From: Pezicula radicicola
Taxonomy: Eukaryota > Ascomycota > Leotiomycetes > Helotiales > Dermateaceae
Direction: 5' to 3'
DNA length: 64,000 nt
Assembly (NCBI GenBank): GCA_003008705.1
Contig: PDUO01000017.1
Coordinates: 65,827-129,826 of the forward strand
The notes beneath the pieces were generated by a model. The model was not told the origin of the DNA, did no database searches, and saw only the letters and a program-made list of their open reading frames with translations. This document shows positions 21,962 through 32,526 of the stretch, in pieces (position 1 is the stretch's first letter; every line of letters starts with the position of its first letter). The translations under genes were made by a program, and so were the position numbers.

Positions 21962-24616
21962 TACAATTGTTGGTTGAGTAAGGGTTCGAAGTGCAGGGGT
22001 ACGCTGATCGAGTGCTGGGGATTTGGAATTTTTGCGAGACGCGGTGAGAGAAAAGATGCGAGGATAAAGGTGGTGGTGTTTGGTTTTGCTAACGATGACG
22101 AGGTTCTTATATTATTTTCAGGGGAAGTTTATATGTAAAAGCTAAAAGATTAGAACCGCTGTACGTACCAATTTGATTGGAAACATCCTTCGCCTACGCT
22201 CGTATAAGAAGAGTCCGCTTCGCAACCTCGCCCGACTCCTCCTTTGGGGGATGGAGTCATCTATGCCATCCACCGCTACAAGGTCCTGCTCATCACCCAT
22301 AGCGAGCCGCCCAAGCTCTGTCTTCTGTCTTGCAGTATATTCCTGCTAATCCATCGCTACCTTTCCCGCTTCTCCCATCAACTCGTCCTCTCCGCGCTCC
22401 CTCCCTATTGTTCTCATCGCTATTCGAGTCTCTCGCTGCCCCCACTCCTCAAGGCCTTGAGCTGGGGTGCCATGGCGAGAAGCATCCCGCGGCTCTTCTA
22501 GTCTGCTGCTACAGCTGGCTTCGGTGTCTTCTCGACTCTAGATCACATCCTATGGTACCTCGATCGAGTGAGTACGTGGGGGAGCTTGGGGCGCTGGCCG
22601 ACGATGAATTCGCTTGAAGTGATATTGCCTACATCTCGCTCGTTGATCTGATCTTGTGGTGGTTCAGACGGTGGGGGAAGGACCTGGGTTTGATCTTGTG
22701 CCGGAGCAGAAAGCACGCCTCAAGTCTTGGAGCAGGCTCGTCGATATAGCGGCCTTCCTCAACATCGTACCATGGACCGGATGCATCAATAGACTTCGTC
22801 AGCCTGGAAGCGGCTTCTGAGGTTTGTAAGGGTGTTGTGTGGACTCGTGTCTCGTTCACTCCGCCTAGTCTCGATATCACCAAAAGCGTCTCTGGATATC
22901 CTACTTAGTGTCTATAGGCAACATTAGAAAAATACATTTAGAATAGGAAGTTTTCATAGGCTAATCTTCAGGCCAGGACGATAGTAATAAGGTTGGTCTT
23001 TCTTTTCAGTTAGGGCGTGGAATAGCACCTAAACTAGAGCACGAACAACGTGAGCTCGTATTGTAATGTTGTTAAAGAAAGGATTAACTTAAGAGCTCGA
23101 AAATAGAGACTATGACTTAGCTTGGATTTCGTGAATATGCTATGCCGCGAAGCAGAACTTTAGTGAGCTGACTCAGGTTTGACGACGCTCTGCAAAGAGT
23201 AGCACTTTCTGACATGACTGAATTGGTGACATGCTGCAGAGTGGACTAGAATGATTTAGTAGCACATTACAAAGCAGCACATAGGAATTGGTTGACACGC
23301 TGAAAAAATCAGTACTTTGACTTGAATTAGTCGGCACCCTCCGAAGAGCAGTATTTTAAATGGGTTGACTTTAAAAGAACTGTCAACGCCTGATAAAGTA
23401 GTTGGCGTTATAGCTAACTGCCGTACTAGAAAACATACAGAACACTTCAAATCAAATTGAAAAGCTCCCGAGCTTACAGTCTGTTAAATTGAACAGTTAT
23501 TGAGAGAGTAAGGGGCTATAAGTGTGCCGAAACGGGCCGGACGATCACATGACTATCCCCATTTTATTCTAACATTTTGCTATCAAGGTAGCTAGAAGTT
23601 GAGTACAGTAAGGTAAGAAAGTATTATAGCATACAGTATCATCTCTGAGCATACCGTCTCAATAATAGTAGGCCTTCCACGGCAGTTAAATTAAAACTCG
23701 CAGAGTGGCCGTTACATATATCACCCCATAATCCACATCATCTGAGCTCATTCATGGTTCCGGAACCACCAGAAACCACAACACAAGTTACACAATCGGG
23801 GAATTCCCAACACGGCCTTTCCCCAAAAAATTAGGCCGAATACTTCTCCACTGTATCTGATCATTACAGGGGATATCGGAGAATATCATCTAGATGATCT
23901 GATCCGAACCCCTTTTAGAACGATTAAGGACTCCAAAGTGTATATGTGGGTCCGGCATATAACATCTTATCTTCACGCGGGTCGGACCCTGGCGGGTCGG
24001 ATGATGTCCATGACAATGTTGACATGGAGGAAACTTGAGCATGGTCTTATTGTATGTATGAGTTGCTTGGTGGGTGAGACGTATGTGCACTGGATCAGTA
24101 GATTATGAATGGGGAGGTCCGGGAGGCTATGATGGGAAGTTCGATGACGCGGACTTTTGTATCTTTGAATGAGATGTTACTTATGGTCTCTCTGAATCAG
24201 TGAATTGTTTTGATTTCGAGTTACTGGTGTCGTTGTCGGGCTTGCTTGTGTTGAATTCAAATGATGGAGGTGATCGATAATCATACACTCACGTAAAGTC
24301 GAGGTTTGCTTGTGTCTCATCCAAGTAATAAACCGGCTATGCTTCTTAGATGTCATTTATTGACTTTCTGATATGCTACTCTAAGAAAATACAGCGAAGT
24401 GATGGTATTTCACTATGTCTTTGTTCTTTTTCCCACTCCTCGTAATAATCATAGTCCTTTCTTCTGCGCTTCAAACTAAAACTCCCGAGTCCTGCTCGTG
24501 GTGAAGGCCACATACTGTGTACTGTATAGTATGATAGATATAAAATCTCATCTTCAACCACCCAAATCCAAACCCCAATACTCCAAAACCATTTTATCCC
24601 CATTTCAACACCTTAA
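21962..24616. other. Mostly non-coding interval with unresolved minus-strand coding-like patch
   Basis: From 22200 to 22890 the sequence is GC-richer than its surroundings and has coding-like stretches on the minus strand (open frame 22883-22629 and segments near 22600-22340) that look spliceable, but I could not build a convincing gene. 22900-23600 carries degenerate repeats listed separately. 23600-24600 holds nothing I can support beyond a 75-codon minus frame (24603-24376) that ends in an acidic Tyr-rich segment. Confidence 0.35.
23175..23357. repeat. Degenerate direct repeat, about four copies
   Basis: Four related blocks near 23175, 23220, 23284 and 23324 share a consensus close to GAATTGGTTGACACGCTG followed by an AGTACTTT-like end. 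Spacing is irregular (40-65 bases) and the copies differ at many positions. No coding function is apparent. Confidence 0.45.
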
Positions 24617-24914
24617 TCATTGATGTCTGTTCTCAGGCTTCATGTTCTTCACCCTTCGTCCAATGTTCATCACTGGCGCCACAGCGTATGGCCAAAAGAA
24701 TGCTGCAGTAACGACGGGGAAATACCTGTATGAATATCACAATTAATCATCGCTCCATTATTAATTCTTTAGAAGGAAATACTCACATGACTGCGGTACC
24801 ACCAGCTTTTCTCATTTGTGACTTCCAACTCCAACCTGATGGTGATAGAAGACCTTGACTGCTGTGGAAAAATCGAGTGGCTTGAGGAATTTTGGCTCGA
24901 ATGAATGAAGACAT
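24617..24914 (-). CDS. 78-aa probable mitochondrial single-span protein
   Basis: Two exons, 24914-24787 and 24725-24617, flank a 61-base intron (GTGAGT donor, ACAG acceptor) and sum to 237 bases. The first 35 residues are basic and Ser-rich with no acidic residue (MSSFIRAKIPQATRFF start), as in a mitochondrial presequence. One hydrophobic span follows (YFPVVTAAFFWPYAVAPVM), then a basic tail ending NRHQ. Size and layout resemble small inner-membrane subunits of respiratory complexes or ATP synthase, but I recognise no specific family. Both exons are too short to stand out as open frames. Confidence 0.6.
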
Positions 24915-25339
24915 GTTGAGATGATGATATGAATGAGGAAGTTGTTGTTTTCTGCTGACTGGATGAGGAATTTGATTTTTGGCTGGATGGAGATGATTGA
25001 TGATTGATGAGAGTGAGATAGTGATATAATGTGCTAGAGGTCTACATATATATATAGAGAGTACAGTAGTAACAGCGCCTTATTCAACCCCCATACTCTA
25101 CCCCCTCATTCATTCTTCTAGAGTCTAGCCGTATTCGTGGTAGTGAACGATAAATGAAGTCATAAATGAGCCGCTGGCACGATATCTCACAGTGTTTCAG
25201 ATATTTGCTCTGTGCGAATGCATTTTGAAGTTAGCCATGTTTTCGAATCGCATGTTATGTGGTACAGGTTAAGCGTGAAATCCATCATCTGCATCGCTTG
25301 TGTTTCGTACCAGAAAACAGACTTACTCGTAACCGAGCA

Positions 25340-25520
25340 CAATCGATCAACATCAGTTCATGTACCAACCTGAGTTCATCAACCAACCTCAGTTCATAAA
25401 CACCTCAGTTCATACACAAACCTCAGTTCAGCAACTCAACCTCAGTTCATCTACCAAAATTCAGTTCAACCAAACTCAGTCCATCAACCAATACTTCGTA
25501 TCGGTTCATAAATCAACATC
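25340..25520. repeat. Imperfect tandem repeat, unit about 17-22 bases
   Basis: About nine variants of CAACCTCAGTTCATCAAC follow one another with small insertions and substitutions. A plus-strand open frame over them (25360-25764) gives a Gln/Asn-rich peptide that looks like a by-product of the repeat. The repeat lies just downstream of the P450 relic, which reads in the minus direction. Confidence 0.7.
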
Positions 25521-25563
25521 AGCTCATCAACCCAACGTCTACTGCAATGCAGGAATCGTATGT

Positions 25564-25773
25564 CTATATACGCAATTCCATCTCGGGATGCTTTATCAAG
25601 TTGTAGAAAATCGACTTCATTGCAATAGAAGTGGAAGTAGTGCCGGAGCCCGCAAAGATAGCTACCCAACATTCTGTAGGAATATCGGCGTCACCAAAAT
25701 CAGCAGTCCGAAGAACCTGCCAAGCAAGTCGGTTCACATGATTTGGGTAACTCACTGGCTTTGAGTAACTCAC
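25564..25773 (-). pseudogene. Cytochrome P450 fragment (I-helix region)
   Basis: The minus-strand frame reads through an I-helix: IFAGSGTTSTSIAMKSIFY followed by NLIKHP. In fungal P450s the pattern is AGxDTT followed by a helix and the Pro-containing loop. The frame closes at a stop shortly after MELRI, and neither the haem-binding Cys loop nor the N-terminal anchor is present nearby. I read it as a relic of one central exon. Ser-Gly replaces the usual acid position before TT. Confidence 0.6.
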
Positions 25774-25889
25774 TCCTGTGATTTAATCAAATGAAGTTCA
25801 TAGTCCCAAGGGGAGGATGGGGGTATCTCTTTTCAAGACTCAAAAGCAATAGTATCAAACAGCAGGCCAAACATCCGTATCAAGTCGCT

Positions 25890-28159
25890 CTATGACCCGT
25901 TTTGTACGAAATCGTTCTCGTCCTCATCGTCATTTGCTACCTCCATCCGTTCTAGCCACTGACATACCTCCTCACAGTCCCAACGCTTGTCTCGGTCATG
26001 GCACATCATTTGTCTGATTCCTGGTATCATCTCTTGGTATCTGAAGTCAGGTGGAAATTTGCCTGGATTTCTTATTAGCAGCTGACATCTGCGAATTGGT
26101 CCTTAGGAGCTCGATATCACACTCCTTCAATCCTGCTAGGGAGTTGTAATAAGGATATGGAGCTTACCTTTTCCCAGATCTGTAAGCACAGAAATACGCT
26201 CTGACTTGCTCTCAAACTTGTGCAGTAACTCGAACGTGATGACACCCAGGCTGTAGACATCCCACTTTGGGCAAATGACCGGTGCCGACGGTGGTTTATA
26301 GAAGACGGTGCCAATATCCTTCTTCAAAGCTTTTTCATTTGTTATATTTGCCATCAACCCAAAGTCAGCGAGACAAGGTGTAATAAAAAGTGGTGTGACA
26401 ACAGAGCAAGAATTGGCAACACAATCAGGGCAGCTGTTAATATTATAACTTTCTGGCTGTACCCTACAGCGGGCCCCTTGAGTGACACGGAGGAGAATGT
26501 TGGCTGGCTTAATGTCTCGGTGGACAATACCTTGGGAATGGCAGTAGTCAAGCCCTTCCAACACCCCCTTTAAGATCCGGATGGCAGGTAGCTTATGATA
26601 GCAGTGTCTTGAATTGAGAGTGGCTCTTGATTCTGGTTGTTTGAAAGACAGAAAATCCTTCAAAGAACCTTCATAGAGAGCCATCTGTATATAGAGAATT
26701 TTCTTACTGTTCCCTGTCGTTGAAATCGGAAGGCCGACATCTACTTCGCTAACATCTGCTGTTGTGAAATCTGGGGATGATGGTTTTGCTTGGCTTGCCT
26801 TTGAGTCAACAAAGAGAACATCCATCTCGCTGTTTGCAATACTGCCAGTACCCACAAATTAGAACATTTCTGAAGGAACCAGGGTGAAAACTACTCCTCT
26901 TACCTTGGACCCTCGCCAAATTTATTTTCTTCATATTGTGACTCCTCGTCTGAGTAGTTGTCTTCAGTTTCAGAGTCTGTCTCGTCTTTCGCTTGTTTAA
27001 TAGCCTTTGGACCTTGTGGTGAAGTTTCATACAGAGACTCTGGCATTATTTCATACCAAGAAGTGTTGTATTTAACGATGTTTGCATGATGGAGACTCGC
27101 AATGCATTTAACCTCATCGAGCATTGATTTCACCAGTTTGTTGTCTTCCTTCATATGCATCGCCTTTATCGCATAATACCTCTCGTCGATTGGGTGTTTT
27201 GCTTTGAATACTTTCCCAAAGCCACCCTTACCGATTATTGCCACATCTCCATATTGTCCGAATGTGTGACTGGCTTCAACAAGCTTATTTCCTGCCAATT
27301 TGAGAGCAGTAGAGGATTTGTTGATAGGAGGACCCATGGCGAAGGGGATGGCTCTTGTGAGAGCTTGATAATCTCCAAGGTGAGTTGTCGTTGCTCCTCG
27401 TCGTGCAAGGTCTAGTATCGGTTGAATCGCTCGCTCGCCAACTGTTTCTTGGGGACGCTCTGCGGCAATACCAATAAGAACTTGATCGAAGCTTGACAAG
27501 TAACTCTCTCTAAGCTCTTCGTCCGGTTCAGCAAACCCTACGAATTCAGTGGGAAGAATACCAGTCTCCACCAATTTCCATTTCATTTCTGTGTAGAGAT
27601 GTCCAGCTAACTCACGAACGTCGGGATGGTCCTCGGAAAGTGCATTCTCAGGCAATCGTCCGGCATTGATGGTACTGGCAGCCTGCGTCTTGCAACGTCC
27701 TTCCATCAATGAGAGATAGGTCTGATAGAGAAAACTCGCGTGCTGGTGAGGCTCTAGTTGAGGTAATTGGGAATTAGAAGTGTGCTGGCGTGCTACATTT
27801 GCAGCTTTAGATCTCGGAGGGCTAACGGCACCACCATGATCCCGTCTCGCTTCAAAATTCTTTACTGACTGGGGTCCGCCATCCTCCCGTGAAATTGATT
27901 CCTCGGACATACTGTCAAGCCCTGACTTGAGTCTTGTGGGTAGACGGTTATCCTTTTGGGTACTGTCGGGTCCCTTCGACGACTGCTGCAGACTGCCATC
28001 TTCGCCTGCAATAGAAAGTTCAGAAATACCGTCAACATCAGTCTTGGGAATTGGCTCCTCCATGGCCTGCGAACCGCCAATGTCGCGGGAGAGAGATTCC
28101 TCATCACTTGAATCAGTGCTTGAGCTGCCTACAGACCAAGCCTTAAATTTAAGAGGCAT
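25890..28159 (-). CDS. eIF2-alpha-kinase-like protein kinase, 700 aa
   Basis: Exons 28159-26904, 26841-26168 and 26062-25890 total 2103 bases. Residues 1-300 are mostly disordered and acidic with some helical parts. The kinase domain begins at GKGGFGKV (310-317), with Lys332 in YAIKAM, then ASLHHANIVKYNTSW, a large acidic insert (about 355-465), YIQMALYEGSLKDF, HRDIKPAN (526-533), a Cys-containing insert, ADFGLM (577-582), and WDVYSLGVITFELL. The insert between lobes, the phrase SERISVLTDL and the ending KFPPDF are features of eIF2-alpha kinases (GCN2/PERK/HRI group). The APE motif is replaced by PPS. No HisRS-like or RWD domain is present, so it is not a standard GCN2. Target and activator are unknown; catalytic residues are intact. 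Confidence 0.7.
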
Positions 28160-28842
28160 TGTGAAAATTCAAGAGAAAGAAGGTCTTTGCAGTAAGATTG
28201 GAAAGGAGATGATGCCTTGCTCGAATTATGCTAAGCTCAAGAGGCTTTGAAGATTGAGCAAGTGACTCCAAGTCATCGAACAGCCGAACCAATGGAACTT
28301 GTCCTGAATCGCGCAGGGTCATTGCAACCATTAATGAGATATGTTATGGGCCAAAGGTAAATGCTGGGTGCATTTCATCTGTCAATTGAAGGGCGCAGGT
28401 AAGACTAACGTGGCTTCTTTGGTCCTTGATATGGAGTTGTTCTTCGATGCGCTTCTGTTGACAGATGCGAGTACGAGACTCCTAGACAAAGCGCGAGGCT
28501 CGGAAGATGGTTATTCCGAAAACTCTTCCGAACTCGTGGTTCGTTCTGAGGTGTCTGACTGAGGTCATGCTTGTTCTCTCCAGCTCATGAAGTCTTCTTC
28601 TGCGCAACGACTTTGGCAACTCACTACAAGGAGCACGAGGAGCACGAAGAGTCAACCCGAGTATTAAGGCATAGATCCAAGCAGCCTTAAGAGACCATGA
28701 CTCTAAATGCGCGTGACTAGGCCCATATCGTATCACGGGAACGCGCGTCTTCTAGACCAACCTTGTACGCGACCCGCGTTGTTTAAGCAGAGCTTGTGGA
28801 GGGAGGTTAACAGGTAACAAGAACTCTCCAAACATTGGAATC
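28160..28842. other. Intergenic region between divergent genes
   Basis: About 680 bases lie between the kinase gene and the next plus-strand gene. Only chance open frames are visible. Confidence 0.5.
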
Positions 28843-30030
28843 ATGCCAAGGCTACTGCCATGGGCTCGTGATGCCAACGCATCTACCGCAACAAAGAGGC
28901 CATCCAAACCAGTCGCTGTGCAACCAAAGAAGCGCCCCAGGATCCAAGATGATCCCGCTAGTGATGCTGAAGATTCTGAGGGAACTTTGGACAAGAAGGA
29001 CAAAAGAAGAGGTATTGTACTCCTTGACCATAATTGCGACTATACTCTGACCGCAACAGACTGGGTAAATTCATCGCCTGTATCGTCGCCGCCACCAGAA
29101 CCACCCGCCGAAACATTCATGCATGAAGGCCTAGACCATGACGATAAGTTTCGTATGGTAGAAGATGAGTTCCTTACCATCGCAAAACAGTTTACTGTCC
29201 ATCTCCACAAGGCCGAATATGATCGGCAAAGGAAAGCTGCGAAGAGTAAGAATGCGGAGACCATCAGCTCTATCTCCAGGCCTGTTACCCAAAAGATGCC
29301 CGATCACACAAAGCGCAAAACTGAAAGCGTTAAGCGCTCAGAAGTTCAGAGGAACATGCTTCAAGGATTGCTTGGTAAGAAAGCCAAGGCAGATGATTTG
29401 GACAGCAGCGAGGATGATGCCTTGCCGTATGTTGGCACGTCATTGCACGGTTTAATGGACAGCCCAAGGAAAAGAGCTGCGTCGCTCGCAAATATCGGAA
29501 TGATGGCTAAGACCACACGAGCAGCGGCTGGATTTCAAAAGCCAGCTGTACATTCAAGACAAGAGCAAAGGAAGTTTTCCGAGTCGCCACAGTCTAAGGC
29601 TGCTACACAGCGCATACCTAAGGACTCTCATGACATAACAGAATCCTCTGATGAGGATGATAATCTCGATGCCCCGATCCCAGCACCCAAGCTTGCCAAG
29701 CTCAGTCCACGCCAGCCATCATCTACGGAGATATCCAAGCTGATACAGAAGTCCAAATCTTTGAGCCATGTGGAAGAATGGGCTGGGTCAATTCCAACTG
29801 CTACCAGCACGAAAGCGACCTTATCACGTACGGCAACTCAATCCAGTACCTCGTCTTCAAGAGCCAAAGACTTGAAAGTAGAAGCGGAAGACGATGCTGA
29901 GAATATTCGCAATTCGAATAATACGTCTGGGATGCGCAAGAGACTAGCCTTAGCCCGTGCTCAGAAGGCAGAGCAGGAGAAGAGAGACCAGAAAAAGAAA
30001 CATCTAGATATTATCCCAATGTTTCTCTAG
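28843..30030 (+). CDS. Disordered basic/acidic nuclear-type protein, 379 aa
   Basis: The start MPRLLPWARD fits a family of uncharacterised ascomycete proteins. The open frame reads through, but GTATTG at 29012 and CAACAG at 29059 bound a 48-base intron; removing it joins KDKRR to DWVNSSPV and gives 379 aa. A conserved-looking segment follows (FMHEGLDHDDKFRMVEDEFL, HLHKAEYDRQRK); the rest is Ser/Lys/Glu-rich with several basic, NLS-like clusters and an acidic SSDEDD patch. It ends with the helix RKRLALARAQKAEQEKRDQK. I do not recognise a function; a nuclear role is a guess from composition. Confidence 0.65.
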   Translation: MPRLLPWARDANASTATKRPSKPVAVQPKKRPRIQDDPASDAEDSEGTLDKKDKRRGIVLLDHNCDYTLTATDWVNSSPVSSPPPEPPAETFMHEGLDHDDKFRMVEDEFLTIAKQFTVHLHKAEYDRQRKAAKSKNAETISSISRPVTQKMPDHTKRKTESVKRSEVQRNMLQGLLGKKAKADDLDSSEDDALPYVGTSLHGLMDSPRKRAASLANIGMMAKTTRAAAGFQKPAVHSRQEQRKFSESPQSKAATQRIPKDSHDITESSDEDDNLDAPIPAPKLAKLSPRQPSSTEISKLIQKSKSLSHVEEWAGSIPTATSTKATLSRTATQSSTSSSRAKDLKVEAEDDAENIRNSNNTSGMRKRLALARAQKAEQEKRDQKKKHLDIIPMFL

Positions 30031-30461
30031 ACTTGTCAGAAGCTCTTTGTCAAAGTTCGATATTAAAGTTAGTGTGGAGCGGAAACCCCTGTGAGCGTAT
30101 GCCCAATGTCGTGTTCTACGGAAGGAATGTTTATTCGGCTATGATGATTGAAGCCTGCAAAGAGAAGCAACTCGAGATCACTGGCAAGAAAAAACGGGTG
30201 CCCGAAAGCACTAGAATACCACAACCAAATGGTGCCAAGCCAAAGGGTAGTTTGTCACGCCACGGATCAGAATTTCCTATAGCAAGTGCGGAGAAGACCG
30301 AATCCAAACCCCAGTTCCAAGAATTGAGAGGACAAAGTCACAGGCATCGAAGCTTGTAAGCTCCGAAGGCAGGGTGGTCTTCTATCTAACTTGGAAGAAT
30401 GGTAACAAGAACCAGCATTTGGTTATCATTGGTTGGCCACTACGTCAAAGTATTTACAAGC
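30031..30461. other. Short convergent interval with a 108-codon open frame
   Basis: An open frame (30033-30359, plus, TTG-type start) has composition like the preceding gene: Lys-rich, with GKKKRVPEST and Gln/Ser-rich stretches. It may be 3' UTR, or a C-terminal extension lost by a recent stop at 30028. I cannot decide from sequence alone. Confidence 0.3.
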
Positions 30462-31712
30462 TCACGCCTTGAAAGGCGTCTCAGAAGGTGGCTCAGCTTG
30501 CGGTGTGATGCGTGCCAAATGTCTTCGTTGGCCGCTTTGCCAGTCCACCAAGGCAGAGTGCGAAGTAACTCTGTTGTCCCAGACAACGACTGTCTTCTCC
30601 GCCCACTTTACGCGAGCCTGGAAATCGGCCCCGTAGGCGATATGGTCATACAAAAACTTGAGAAGCACTTCTGACTCTTCCTGCTTATAGCCGACGATGC
30701 TGCGGGTAACTGAGAAGAATTAGCAAGGGCGTAGTTAGGGTAAGTTACTTTTTTCTAGTCTCACATTGAGGGTTGACATATAACGCCTTCTCTCCTGTCA
30801 CTGGATGAGTTCTGACTATTGGGTGCTCAGAAGCGACTGGCTCTCTTCGGCAAGAGCCACCCTTGTTCTTCGATGCTTGAACCTGCTCAATACCGGAGTG
30901 TATGGCTTTTAGTCCGTGTAATCTCTCCTTGAAGCCATCACTTAGTCGGTTGTACGCCTCAGTTTGGCTTGCGAAGAGAGTATCTCCTCCAGTCTCGGGC
31001 TTGTCCAAAATGTACAAAAAGGTTGTTCCAGGAGGCTGTTTCTCATACGAGACATCTGAGTGCCAGGCGACACTGCTAGTCCTTGTCTGGAAGAATGCTT
31101 CTGCAGTCTTGTCTCCCGCACCTCTGTGTACGAGATGAACCTCCGGGTATCCCTCTGGAGCTCCTGAAGTTGGATGAATATGCAGGCGTCCGAAGTATCG
31201 ACCGTAGTCAAGTGCTTCTGAGATGGGAAGGTCTGCAAAGTCCTGGTCGCGGAAGGCAACAACCTTGCGCTGTGCAACAAACAGAGCCAGTTCGTCTTTG
31301 CCTGCTGGGCTAAGTTTGCTCAGCTGTACGCCTGTGATCTCGGTACCAATCGAGGGTGTCAGATCATTCTTAACAACACCCTGTGGGAGGAGGTTGGGGA
31401 ACGAGGGATCGGCGTCTAGGCCATGGTCGCGGTGCTCGAAGGGCTCGAGTGCGTGATACTTTTCGTTTCCCCAGTGAGGGAGGTAGTGTCGGTACTGTCA
31501 AATTGGTCAGGTGGGGAATTCAACGTGTTTCCGTATCGACCCCGACATACCTTTGCTGCCTCGAAGCCCTCAATGCCTTCCTCTTCTGCTTTCTTCTCAT
31601 AACCGATGGGAGCAAGCTCTTTGTAAGGGCCAACACCACCAGTCAACTTGACTAGAGAAGGTGTGACGGCAGGGCTCTCGACCGTTGTCGTCTCAATTGC
31701 AGAAGGCGCCAT
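30462..31712 (-). CDS. TauD/TfdA-family Fe(II)/2-oxoglutarate dioxygenase, 379 aa
   Basis: Three exons, 31712-31551, 31494-30765 and 30709-30462, total 1140 bases. The metal site is complete: WHSD gives His199 and Asp201, and the distal His is in VTSHSALVDW (His348). The Arg that binds 2-oxoglutarate lies in RRHLARITP. ALFVAQRKVVAFRDQDF and GGDTLFAS are typical of the family. These enzymes hydroxylate substrates such as taurine or alkyl sulfonates to release sulfite, and act in sulfur assimilation; the yeast counterpart is Jlp1. The exact substrate is not predictable. The gene is divergent to NMD3 with about 810 bases between them. Confidence 0.9.
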
Positions 31713-32526
31713 TTTATATAATATTGAAAAGAAAGTGTCTGCAATAGAATGTTTTTGGTCTACACTGCATTAGAGGCTATGGGGCTTGTGGTCTATATAC
31801 CTCTCTACTCTTCTCTAAACCATGAATGGGCTCCATTGCGTCTTTGCAACATAAGACGATCCACTCACAACCCCCAATGCACCACCCCTCCAATCAGTCG
31901 TAATGATAGTTAGCAAGATCATAGATATCAGGCAATATTGCTCGCAAATCTGGTCTTTTGGTACCTTTTGATGGGGCTAAGCCATTAAGTGATAGGTGGG
32001 CAAGAGATGGTGCAATCCAGGGCTAGTATCACGCACGATTCACAATCGGGAATACTGTGGTAGCAAGGTGATAAACTTAGATTTATTGATGTGGAGTATG
32101 TGTAGTAGTAGTGCTTGGTGTGACGGTACAATTCGGAGGGAGATGTGTTATGCTGTTATCAGATTGACAACTCGGGTAACGGCAAGGAGGGGTGGAGGGG
32201 TCGAAGGAGCGAGGCGGAGTTCAGTAACGTGACAATACCTCTCAATATCACATGACGACCATCGATCACTGCCTTAGTACCTCAAATCCCAAAATTAAAG
32301 AAGTGACTTTCCAGGTGAATCTCTCTAAAGAAACATTGCCTCGCATTTCTTTTTGATTCTTCCTGTCTGGCAACGTGACTCTACTCTGCTGAGCAATACT
32401 TTTGCGCTTATATGCCCCTTCGGCCACCGTAGCTCCATCACCACAATCGCGGGGCTCACATCGAAATTTCTTATCGAAAAACACATCCCACCGTCAGAGA
32501 GATTGGTATACAAAATCAACCTCACG
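31713..32526. other. Shared upstream region of the TauD and NMD3 genes
   Basis: A roughly 810-base divergent promoter region. I see no coding signal. Bases 32340-32526 are probably the NMD3 leader. Confidence 0.5.

Noticed and set aside
25360..25764. Plus-strand 134-codon frame as a Gln/Asn-rich prion-like protein
   Set aside because: It is produced by the CAACCTCAGTTCAT tandem repeat and runs antisense over the P450 relic.
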